A stretch of DNA of 18,966 bases from Ignavibacteria bacterium UBA7675 (GTDB taxonomy: Bacteria > Bacteroidota > Ignavibacteria > Kapaibacteriales > UB7675), in contig DLHF01000030.1 of the NCBI GenBank assembly GCA_002483085.1, positions 1 to 18,966 on the forward strand, read 5' to 3'. A program made the position numbers and the translations under genes. The notes under the pieces were generated by a model. That model saw only the letters and a list, made by a program, of their open reading frames with translations, ran no database searches and had not been told where the DNA came from. The first letter of the stretch is position 1. Every line of letters starts with the position of its first letter. Shown in pieces: positions 7,402-14,064 of this stretch.

Positions 7402-8978
7402 GTGCGGGAGTCCGATACAGACACTGGAATTCCTCCGGCAATCTGTCCAATGTTGTCCAAAGGCAGAACTATTGTAAAAATACTTCCGCAGCCCAGTCCA
7501 TCGCTTTGAGCTGTGAGCTCGCCACGGTAGTGCCGAGCCAGCACTTTTGCTATTGACAAACTAACGCCCGTGCCCTGCGAATGGTGCTCGATGCTGGCGA
7601 CAAAAAACGGCTCAAAGATTCGTTCGGCTACATCGGGAGGAAAACCGTAGCCGGGATCGCGCACAGTAATAATAATAGATTCATCGGCTACACTGAGCGT
7701 AGTAGCGATACTACAGCCTTCAGGACTAAACTTAACGGCATTGTTGAGAATGGGTGCGAGGATTCGCTCCAAGATGTTGTAAGGAATGCACGCAGGCAAA
7801 AGGCTTCCTTCATTGCTATTGGTAAACTCTACCGTATATGCCTGTGCAGCCAACCGGCATTCGTCGATGATATATGGCAGTACATCTGCGATGTCGAGGC
7901 TTTCGGAGAAATCGGGAGTATGTGTAAGCGCCTGAATATAGCGTTCGGCTGCGAGCGAAAATTTCTGCAAACGGTCGGTACTCGCCACAGCGCTGTGCAG
8001 GATGTCTTTTGCGTCTTGGTCGTAGATAAATTCTTCGAGCATGTTCAGAGGCTTTAACCCATTCAGAGGCGTGCGAAGTTCATGAGCAATAAACTGTAGG
8101 AATACTGTTTTGGCGTGGTCGAGCGTTTGCAGCCGCTCCTTGGCCGTAAGCAGGTCGTTCAGTGTTGTGTCTAACCGCGAGGCCATCTGGTTGAAATTGA
8201 TAATAAGCTGTGTTGTTTCATCTGGTAGCAGGCGCAAGAGAAAGGGCAGTTTTACGCTGCCGCGAAAATCGTTGTCCGCTACCTGTTTTACGGCTTCGCT
8301 CACTACGCGCAGAGGTTTGGCGATAACATAGCCCATCAGCATCCCGAGCAGCCCACCTATGACAAAGCCCACGGCGCGTATCCACGCCGCTCGCGTGCGT
8401 ATGGCGTCCTCGCGTGCAAGGTATTCTTCGTATCGTATGTCGACTTCCAGAACAGCAACAGCATTGCCTTGGCTATTGATAATGGGAGAGAGAGCCGAAA
8501 GCCAAATGCCATTGGCGCTTTTGTAAATATCAGTGGACAGCGTCATTTTTTCTGCGAGTACCCGCTCGAAAATCTTGCGTACACCAGCATCTTGGAAGAC
8601 ATACATATCGCCTTGGAACGATGTGCTGTGCGTCATAACACCAAAATACGTTGTGTCGTTGCTGTTGGGGAGCAAAGTGTACCAGTTCTCGGAGAAGCCT
8701 ACTTGGCGCCGCATGGCTCGCATGTGGTCGCGTATGCGGTTGAAGTATGTGCGTGCTTCCGGTGTATTGCCTATGGCTGCGTTGTGGTCGTTGCCAGAGA
8801 TACCATGCGAAGCCAGAGCTGCTACGTGTTCGAGATCACGCTGAATTTCTGTCCGTGTATTAGTAATAGAATCCAGGAGCGTGATCTGTATGACGACCTC
8901 GATCCCAATCCATGAAATCAGAGCTGTGGCAAAAGCAATTTTTATCCACAACTTTCCAAAGTGTGAGAACAATGGCAT
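7398..8978 (-). CDS. Membrane sensor histidine kinase
   Basis: 526 aa. TM1 at about 12-34; a periplasmic domain of about 160 residues (35-196) that looks Cache-like, with GVMTHSTS and a IWLSALSPI...VAVLEVDIRYE end typical of that fold; TM2 at about 199-220; a HAMP-like region (221-275); then a dimerisation helix with the phospho-acceptor in FIAHELRTPLNGL (H299). The ATPase has an N box LNNAVKFSPEG (N413), G1 DPGYGFP (441-447), F box FEPFF (455-459) and G2 GTGVSLSIAK (469-478). No response regulator gene lies beside it, so its partner is elsewhere or it regulates the redox proteins in another way. It is first in the minus-strand trio and overlaps the oxidoreductase gene by 4 nt. The ATG at 8978 has no clear Shine-Dalgarno. 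Confidence 0.93.
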   Translation of the reverse strand: MPLFSHFGKLWIKIAFATALISWIGIEVVIQITLLDSITNTRTEIQRDLEHVAALASHGISGNDHNAAIGNTPEARTYFNRIRDHMRAMRRQVGFSENWYTLLPNSNDTTYFGVMTHSTSFQGDMYVFQDAGVRKIFERVLAEKMTLSTDIYKSANGIWLSALSPIINSQGNAVAVLEVDIRYEEYLAREDAIRTRAAWIRAVGFVIGGLLGMLMGYVIAKPLRVVSEAVKQVADNDFRGSVKLPFLLRLLPDETTQLIINFNQMASRLDTTLNDLLTAKERLQTLDHAKTVFLQFIAHELRTPLNGLKPLNMLEEFIYDQDAKDILHSAVASTDRLQKFSLAAERYIQALTHTPDFSESLDIADVLPYIIDECRLAAQAYTVEFTNSNEGSLLPACIPYNILERILAPILNNAVKFSPEGCSIATTLSVADESIIITVRDPGYGFPPDVAERIFEPFFVASIEHHSQGTGVSLSIAKVLARHYRGELTAQSDGLGCGSIFTIVLPLDNIGQIAGGIPVSVSDSRT

Positions 8979-9298
8979 AAGACGGCTAAAAGAGTGATTG
9001 CAAGGCGTGTAGGCGGGACTATTAGCCCCTACTTGTGTATCAATACCAGCCTACAGATTGGGTCTTTCACTGCGATTGTAATTGCCCACCCGACTATCCG
9101 CACCAAGACGGCAACCGACGCCAATTTACTCCGAAAAGCAGTGCCCTGCAATCAAAAGTCGTAGAACCGGGCGGGCGGAACGTCCTGACGTGTTGGAGCG
9201 TTTGCAGGGTTGATGTACATTGTGCTGATGTCCCGCTGGGTTGTAGAGCAGTCCTGTGCTGCGCCGCCCGCAGTTCTGAATGTTTAACACACGAGTAT
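8979..9298. promoter_or_regulatory. Divergent kinase/corA control region with several inverted repeats
   Basis: 320 bp with no supported gene; the plus-strand frame running from 9035 into corA is judged spurious. Near the kinase, TGTAGGCGGG (9008-9017) faces CCAGCCTACA (9046-9055), and a small GTAGG/CCTAC hairpin sits at 9009-9032. Near corA two mutually exclusive pairings are possible: CCCTGCAA (9144-9151) with TTGCAGGG (9202-9209), or GCGGGCGG (9171-9178) with CCGCCCGC (9264-9271), the latter extended by AGAAC (9163-9167) with GTTCT (9273-9277). A dyad ACGTC/GACGT lies at 9180-9191. Promoter elements could not be assigned with confidence. Confidence 0.4.
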
Positions 9299-10360
9299 AT
9301 GGCGAGATTCCTCAAGAAACGAACATTAAAACTCGGCCAGCCGCCGGGTACACTAGTGCATATTGGCGACAAAAAGCTCGACGATGTTGCAGTGACAGTC
9401 TACCACTATAATACTACTGTCTACGAAGAGAGAACGCTGAGTACCGTAGAAGAATGTGCGTCGTTTCGCGATTGCAAGGAAGTTGCTTGGATCGATGTGA
9501 ATGGCTTGCATAATACGGACGTTCTCCGAAGTATAGGGGAGAGCTTTGAAATCCACGACCTGACGCTCGAAGATATTCTCAACACCGACCAGCGACCGAA
9601 AGTAGAGGAATACGATAGCTATCTGTATATCTCGGTGAAGATGCTCGATTTTCTGCCCGATGGAAAAATTGGTGTAGAGCAGGTCAGTATTGTGCTGAAA
9701 GATAATGTTGTTATCTCTTTTCAGGAAAATGTCGGCGATATCTTTAACTCCGTGCGCGAAGATTTACGCAAGGCTCGGGGGCGCATCCGCAGGGAAAGCG
9801 CAGACTACATGGCGTACACGCTACTGGATAGGATCGTAGACCACTATTTTGTGCTCATGGAAGACCTCGGCGACCGTGTAGAAGCTCTTGAAGACTCGAT
9901 GATTGAGCATCCACCTGCGACCATTGGCAGGCAGATCAACGACTTAAAACGGGAAATTTTAGTGCTGCGGCGCTCTGTGTGGCCCATGCGCGAAGTGATG
10001 AATATTTTAGTGCGTGCAGATTCCCGGTTTATCAGGCCATCTACCGGGATGTTTATGCAGGATGTGTACGACCATATTATCCATGTGATCGAAACTTTGG
10101 AGATATTCCGCGAGCTGCTTTCCGGTACGCTGGATGTGTATCTTACCAGCGCGGGCAATAGGCTGAACGAAGTGATGAAAGTGCTTACGATTATTGCTAC
10201 GATTTTTATTCCGCTGACTTTTATCGTGGGTGTCTACGGCATGAATTTTCATTATATGCCCGAGCTCGCATGGCGGTGGGGATATCCCGCGACCTGGGTC
10301 GTGATGCTCAGTGTAGCCGGTGGGCTGATTTTCTTTTTTAAACGCAAAGGATGGATATAG
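9299..10360 (+). CDS. corA: CorA family Mg2+/Co2+ transport protein
   Basis: 353 aa. The C-terminus shows the family signature: TM1 (about 294-313) ending in YGMNF with the GMN selectivity motif at 314-316, then the loop HYMPELAWRWGYP and TM2 (331-347), followed by a short basic tail KRKGW. The long soluble N-terminal part (1-290), with WIDVNGLH (64-71) and a charged helical stalk (150-290), is the cytoplasmic funnel. CorA forms pentameric Mg2+ channels in the inner membrane. The frame is open from 9035, but the extra 88 residues are Cys-rich and unlike the family. MARFLKKRTLKLGQPPGTLVHIG is the expected Bacteroidota N-terminus, so the ATG at 9299 is chosen although no Shine-Dalgarno is visible. 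It is transcribed away from the kinase. Confidence 0.93.
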   Translation: MARFLKKRTLKLGQPPGTLVHIGDKKLDDVAVTVYHYNTTVYEERTLSTVEECASFRDCKEVAWIDVNGLHNTDVLRSIGESFEIHDLTLEDILNTDQRPKVEEYDSYLYISVKMLDFLPDGKIGVEQVSIVLKDNVVISFQENVGDIFNSVREDLRKARGRIRRESADYMAYTLLDRIVDHYFVLMEDLGDRVEALEDSMIEHPPATIGRQINDLKREILVLRRSVWPMREVMNILVRADSRFIRPSTGMFMQDVYDHIIHVIETLEIFRELLSGTLDVYLTSAGNRLNEVMKVLTIIATIFIPLTFIVGVYGMNFHYMPELAWRWGYPATWVVMLSVAGGLIFFFKRKGWI

Positions 10361-10404
10361 AGGCCGGAGTTTGCACACACACGGTATTGGATAGGGAGAG
10401 ATGG

Positions 10405-10570
10405 GTGGCACGGGCGTCGCTGCGGCGCGCTTTCAGTCGCTGTCGCCGGTCGCATACACCGCTTGCTGGTTTTTCGACCGTCAGCCGCCGGAAAAAGACG
10501 CAAGCACGAGCTTTTGCCAACTCTCTCTTTTCATGCTTGGTACATCAGATGCAGGTGGTAGGCCGAAGCG
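10405..10570 (-). repeat. Intergenic modular repeat, copy B (fills the corA-hydrolase gap)
   Basis: 10405-10461 is the 57-nt module starting GTGGCACGGGC, about 82% identical to the reverse complement of 178-234 in copy A (10 mismatches, no gaps). At 10560-10570 lies AGGCCGAAGCG, identical to copy C (11973-11983) and to the reverse complement of copy D (3818-3828). Read on the minus strand, module order matches copies A and D. A plus-strand frame of 94 codons (10351-10635) spans the element, starting inside the end of corA and meeting the next gene as ATGA. Its Arg/Cys-rich product has no recognisable domain and is not annotated as a gene. Confidence 0.7.
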
Positions 10571-10631
10571 CAGCGTATAAACAGCATCGATACGATTATC
10601 AACTGATACACAGAACACATAGGAAGGCCAT

Positions 10632-11849
10632 ATGAAGACACTGAAACTGAACTTTACCAATAGCCGGGGCGCCGAGCTTGCTGCGCGGCTTGAACTTCCC
10701 GTGGGCACCGAGCCCGTGGCATATGCTCTGTTTGCTCATTGCTTTACTTGCGGAAAAAATCTGGCCGCGATACATTCTATTAGCAGAGCTCTTACACAAC
10801 AGGGTATAGCCGTATTGCGGTTCGATTTTACAGGTATTGGCGAAAGCGAAGGCGAATTTGCTGATACGGATTTTTCGTCGCAAGCAGATGATCTTTTGGG
10901 CGCGGCTTTGTTTCTGGAACAGAACTACAAAGCGCCGCAAATTCTGATCGGCCATTCGCTGGGCGGTGCAGCAGCTATTATCGCGGCTGCACAATTGCCG
11001 TCGGTGCGCGCACTTGTATCGATTGCTGCTCCGGCTGATGCTGCTCATGTGCAGCGGCTGATGCACGACAGCATAGAACACATCCGCACGACGGGAAAGG
11101 CGAAGGTGTCTCTCGGTGGCCGGATGTTCACTATTACGCAGCAGTTTCTCGACGACATCGACCAAAGCCGTGTGTGCGACACGCTTGCTGGACTCGAATG
11201 TGCGCTGCTGCTGATGCACAGCCCGCAAGATACAGTAGTGGGTATCAACAACGCGCGCGAACTCTACGACGTAGCGCGCCATCCCAAGAGCTTTATTTCG
11301 CTGGACGGAGCCGACCATCTGCTGATGCGTCGCGAAGATGCTTTGTACGTGGGCACCGTCATTGCAGCTTGGGCGTCGCGGTATGTGTCTGCATCCACTG
11401 CCGATAGCCAAGCGGAGCCCGGACAGGTTGTAACCCGCACAGGCGAGACGCACTATACAACGGAAATACGGGCGGGTGTACATACGCTGTTTGCCGACGA
11501 GCCAATAGCTGCCGGAGGCAACGACCTTGGCCCAACGCCTTACGATCTGCTGGCTGCTGCGCTCGGTGCTTGCACGGGCATGACGCTTCGCATGTATGCC
11601 GATAGCAAACAGTGGCCTCTCAATGAAGTAAAAGTATTGCTCACACATCGCAAGGACTATGTGGAGGACTGCGCCCACAGCGAAAAAGCAGGTACAAAAA
11701 TAGATGTTATCGACCGGGTGATTGCGCTCGATGGCGAGCTCAGCGATGAGCAGAAGACACGGCTGCTACAGATTGCCGACAAATGCCCGGTGCATAAAAC
11801 ACTGCACTCGGAAATCCGCATCAATACAACGTTGAAAGAACAGCCTTGA
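10632..11849 (+). CDS. Bifunctional alpha/beta hydrolase-OsmC family protein
   Basis: 405 aa, a natural fusion also known from other bacteria. Residues 1-255 form an alpha/beta hydrolase with the nucleophile elbow GHSLGG (107-112, S109), a likely acid D200 (SPQD) and catalytic H229 (GADHLL). Residues 265-400 form an OsmC/Ohr-type domain with the two redox cysteines, C314 in GACTGMTLRMYADSK and C385 in DKCPVHKTL. OsmC proteins reduce organic hydroperoxides by a thiol mechanism; the hydrolase may release acyl or ester substrates, but this is not established. AGGAAGG (10621-10627) gives a good ribosome site 4 nt before the ATG, one of the few in this window. It lies 271 bp after corA with repeat copy B in the gap, so it may have its own promoter. 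Confidence 0.92.
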   Translation: MKTLKLNFTNSRGAELAARLELPVGTEPVAYALFAHCFTCGKNLAAIHSISRALTQQGIAVLRFDFTGIGESEGEFADTDFSSQADDLLGAALFLEQNYKAPQILIGHSLGGAAAIIAAAQLPSVRALVSIAAPADAAHVQRLMHDSIEHIRTTGKAKVSLGGRMFTITQQFLDDIDQSRVCDTLAGLECALLLMHSPQDTVVGINNARELYDVARHPKSFISLDGADHLLMRREDALYVGTVIAAWASRYVSASTADSQAEPGQVVTRTGETHYTTEIRAGVHTLFADEPIAAGGNDLGPTPYDLLAAALGACTGMTLRMYADSKQWPLNEVKVLLTHRKDYVEDCAHSEKAGTKIDVIDRVIALDGELSDEQKTRLLQIADKCPVHKTLHSEIRINTTLKEQP

Positions 11850-11856
11850 TAACCGA

Positions 11857-11884
11857 GCTATTAATAATAGCATATCTGGTATGC
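11857..11884 (+). terminator. Weak hairpin pair after the hydrolase-OsmC gene
   Basis: Directly after the stop lies GCTATTAATAATAGC (11857-11871), a perfect 7-bp palindrome around one base. It is followed by GCATA/TATGC around TCTGG (11870-11884) and then TTTCT. The second could act as a weak terminator. The first has too short a loop for a hairpin and may be an operator-like dyad or chance. Confidence 0.3.
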
Positions 11885-11943
11885 TTTCTGGTACACTATG
11901 ATCGCAAGCGGTAAAGGTGGAACAGCCACGAGGCGGATGTGCG

Positions 11944-11983
11944 CGCGGTGCAGAGGCTAAACGCGAGAGCGAAGGCCGAAGCG
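11944..11983 (-). repeat. Intergenic modular repeat, copy C
   Basis: CGCGGTGCAG (11944-11953) is the reverse complement of CTGCACCGCG in copies A and D. AGGCCGAAGCG (11973-11983) is the same 11-mer as in copy B and the reverse complement of that in D. The order on the minus strand (CGCTTCGGCCT then CTGCACCGCG) and the 20-nt spacing are the same as or close to copy D (19 nt). Between them, CTAAACGCG resembles CCAAACGCG in copy A. The copy lies between the ends of two convergent genes. Confidence 0.6.
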
Positions 11984-12013
11984 CTCCCACACCGATTGAT
12001 GGGCAGACACCCT

Positions 12014-12041
12014 AAAAAAAAGGCGGCACATGGCCGCCTTT
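12014..12041 (-). terminator. Rho-independent terminator of the P5C dehydrogenase gene
   Basis: AAAGGCGGC (12019-12027) pairs with GCCGCCTTT (12033-12041) around a 5-nt loop. On the minus strand the stem is followed by an eight-T run (plus-strand A-run 12014-12021), a textbook terminator about 25 nt after the dehydrogenase stop. In the plus direction the T-run is only three long, so it would be weak for the convergent hydrolase gene. Confidence 0.9.
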
Positions 12042-12066
12042 GCTATTCTGTATAGTCGCGTTGCGA

Positions 12067-13698
12067 TTAAAAATCCTGGAGGAACGGATAGCGATAATCC
12101 GTAGGCGGCACAAGAGTTTCCTTGACGGCTCGTGCGGAGAGCCAGCGGTACAGATTGATCTTTGAACCCGCCTTGTCGTTGGTGCCAGAAGCACGAGCTC
12201 CACCGAACGGCTGCTGATTTACGACTGCGCCGGTGGGCTTGTCGTTGATGTAGAAATTGCCAGCGGCGTTTTCCAATCGGTCGAATGCCACTCTCGTAGC
12301 TCTGCTATCGCGCGAGAACACACAGCCTGTAAGTGCAAAAGGCGATGTGCTGTCGACGAGGTCGAGCATTTCCTCAAACTTATGCTCGTCGTACACATAC
12401 ACTGTAAGCACTGGTCCAAAGATTTCTTCGCGCATGGTAAGAGAGCGCGGGTCGGTGGTCAGGATCACTGTCGGCTCAATAAAATAGCCTTCTGTTTTGT
12501 CGTAGCGTCCGCCAGCGATAATTTCACCACCGCTTGCTTTTGCTTTCTCGATATAGCCAGCGATGCGGTCGAATGCAGTTTCGTCGATCACAGCATTCAC
12601 AAAATTGGAAAAATCTTCTACTGTTCCCATGCTGAACGAAGCGATATCTGCAAGCAGCAGCTCGCGGATTTCGTTCCATAAATTAGACGGCAAGTACGCG
12701 CGCGACGCCGCCGAGCATTTTTGCCCCTGGTATTCGAATGCACCACGTGCAAGCGCTGTAGCCACAGCTTTGGGATCGGCGGAGGGATGAGCTACGACAA
12801 AATCCTTGCCGCCGGTTTCGCCTACGATACGCGGGTAGGTTTTGTACGTATCGATGTTCTGCCCGATGGTCTTCCACAATCTTTTAAATGTCGGTTCCGA
12901 GCCGGTAAAATGCAGTCCTGCAAAATCGGGGTGATTCAGCACGACTTCGCCAGTAACGGGGCCATCGGCATAGACCATATTAATGACGCCCGGCGGCAGG
13001 CCAGCTTCTTCCAGAATGTCCATAATCAGCGAAGCAGCGTAGTTGGTCTGGTAGGAAGGTTTCCAGACGACGGTATTGCCGAGCAGGGCAGGAGCACATG
13101 CCAGATTGCCAGCAATCGACGTGAAGTTGAACGGAGGCACTGCAAACACAAAGCCTTCAAGCGGTCTGTACAGCATGCGATTCCATACGCCATCGGGGGA
13201 GGACGGCTGGTCGCGGTAAATTTCGATCATGAATTTTACATTGAACCGGAGGAAATCAGCGAACTCGCATACAGCGTCGATTTCCGACTGGAACGCATTT
13301 TTCGACTGTCCGAGCATCGTAATCGCGTTCATGGTAGCGCGGTACGGCCCTGCGAGCATATCGGCAGCGCGGAGGAAAATAGCAGCGCGGTCTTCCCAGG
13401 GAGTGCGCCCCCACTCGTGGCGAGCTTTCAGTGCTGCGTCGATAGCCTGCTGCACATGCGAAGCGTCGCCATTGTGATAGCGGTACAGCGTGTGGCTGCG
13501 CTCGTGAGGCGGATGCACCGCAACCAAATTTCCCGTTTCTACTTTCTGGCCGCCAATGCGCATGGGGATATCCGGCGTTTCGGATTTAATGCGTTCAATC
13601 TCAGCTTTCAGCGCGGCGCGTTCGGGGCTGCCCGGCGCATAGCTGAGCACGGGCTCGTTTTTGAATTCCGGTATCTCGTACAGAAAGGGTGCTGACAT
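12067..13698 (-). CDS. L-glutamate gamma-semialdehyde dehydrogenase (delta-1-pyrroline-5-carboxylate dehydrogenase)
   Basis: 543 aa, matching the single-domain P5C dehydrogenases of the eukaryotic ALDH4A1 type rather than the bifunctional PutA. It oxidises glutamate semialdehyde to glutamate with NAD+, the second step of proline catabolism. Seen: the N-terminal EFKNEPVLSYAPGSPER (11-27) typical of this subfamily, PPFNF with N191, FTGSEPTFKRLW (264-275), GETGGKD with general base E294, GQKCSA with nucleophile C328, EIFGPV (425-430) and the C-terminal PFGGARASGTNDKAG (497-511). No domain is missing. Proline dehydrogenase, its usual partner, is not in the window. The gene is monocistronic with its own terminator, and diverges from the exported-protein gene at 14065. 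Confidence 0.95.
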   Translation of the reverse strand: MSAPFLYEIPEFKNEPVLSYAPGSPERAALKAEIERIKSETPDIPMRIGGQKVETGNLVAVHPPHERSHTLYRYHNGDASHVQQAIDAALKARHEWGRTPWEDRAAIFLRAADMLAGPYRATMNAITMLGQSKNAFQSEIDAVCEFADFLRFNVKFMIEIYRDQPSSPDGVWNRMLYRPLEGFVFAVPPFNFTSIAGNLACAPALLGNTVVWKPSYQTNYAASLIMDILEEAGLPPGVINMVYADGPVTGEVVLNHPDFAGLHFTGSEPTFKRLWKTIGQNIDTYKTYPRIVGETGGKDFVVAHPSADPKAVATALARGAFEYQGQKCSAASRAYLPSNLWNEIRELLLADIASFSMGTVEDFSNFVNAVIDETAFDRIAGYIEKAKASGGEIIAGGRYDKTEGYFIEPTVILTTDPRSLTMREEIFGPVLTVYVYDEHKFEEMLDLVDSTSPFALTGCVFSRDSRATRVAFDRLENAAGNFYINDKPTGAVVNQQPFGGARASGTNDKAGSKINLYRWLSARAVKETLVPPTDYRYPFLQDF

Positions 13699-14064
13699 GT
13701 CTCTGTGTCCGATTGATGGAAAATTCTGCGTCGCCTGCGCTGTGTGCTCTGTAGCACGGTGCCGTAGGCAACTCTCTATTCAATTCCGCAAACATACGGT
13801 TTTCCGGGGAGAGTTGAGAATGGAAAACCCGGTATGGCGGGGCTTTGCCGTGTTGGCTGGCATTGCCGGATTGTCTGTAATGCCTTTGCTGCCAGGGAGT
13901 TGCGCCTACATAAGGGATTAATCCGTAGAGAATCTCTTTTAAAGTCACCCTATATTATCACCGTCGACACATGCTATCCGGCGCCGGGTATTCCTTGCCG
14001 TTACCTAGGTTGGGCGGTAAAGGTTAATTCACATTCTACCAATTTGTTTTTTGGATGATTCACT
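13699..14064. promoter_or_regulatory. 366-bp divergent intergenic region
   Basis: This should hold the promoters of the dehydrogenase (minus) and the exported protein (plus). Seen: an inverted repeat GGTTTTCC (13798-13805) / GGAAAACC (13822-13829); a perfect palindrome GGATTAATCC (13915-13924) flanked by CTAC and GTAG; and a stretch TTTTAAAGTCACCCTATATTATC (from about 13937) that could hold a -10-like TATATT, though no confident -35 is visible. A 33-codon plus-strand frame is listed separately. No copy of the intergenic repeat was recognised here. Confidence 0.4.
13820..13921 (+). CDS. Possible small membrane peptide (33 aa), doubtful
   Basis: A short frame starts MENPVWRGFAVLAGIAGLSV and ends GSCAYIRD. 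It would be one hydrophobic helix with a GGGGAGAG-type ribosome site (13807-13814) 5 to 6 nt before the ATG. It would be a very small inner-membrane peptide with no known relative. The ATG lies in the loop side of the GGTTTTCC/GGAAAACC hairpin. It may equally be chance, since the region is a divergent promoter and such frames are common. No function can be assigned. Confidence 0.2.
   Translation: MENPVWRGFAVLAGIAGLSVMPLLPGSCAYIRD

Noticed and set aside
9035..9298. 88-codon N-terminal extension of CorA
   Set aside because: Cys-rich and unlike CorA, while the family N-terminus begins at the ATG at 9299; the stretch is better read as a regulatory region.
9001..9298. Known Mg2+ (M-box) riboswitch
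   Set aside because: I could not match the conserved core by eye; only unrelated complementary stretches are seen.
10351..10635. 94-codon plus-strand frame joining corA to the hydrolase gene by an ATGA overlap
   Set aside because: The overlap is tempting, but the product is Arg/Cys-rich, lies over repeat copy B, and the hydrolase has its own good ribosome site. Kept only as a lead in the reading-frame finding.
10599..11678. 359-codon minus-strand frame
   Set aside because: Antisense to the hydrolase-OsmC fusion, whose active-site motifs show that the plus strand codes.
12721..13695. 324-codon plus-strand frame
   Set aside because: Antisense to P5C dehydrogenase, which is certain from its catalytic motifs.
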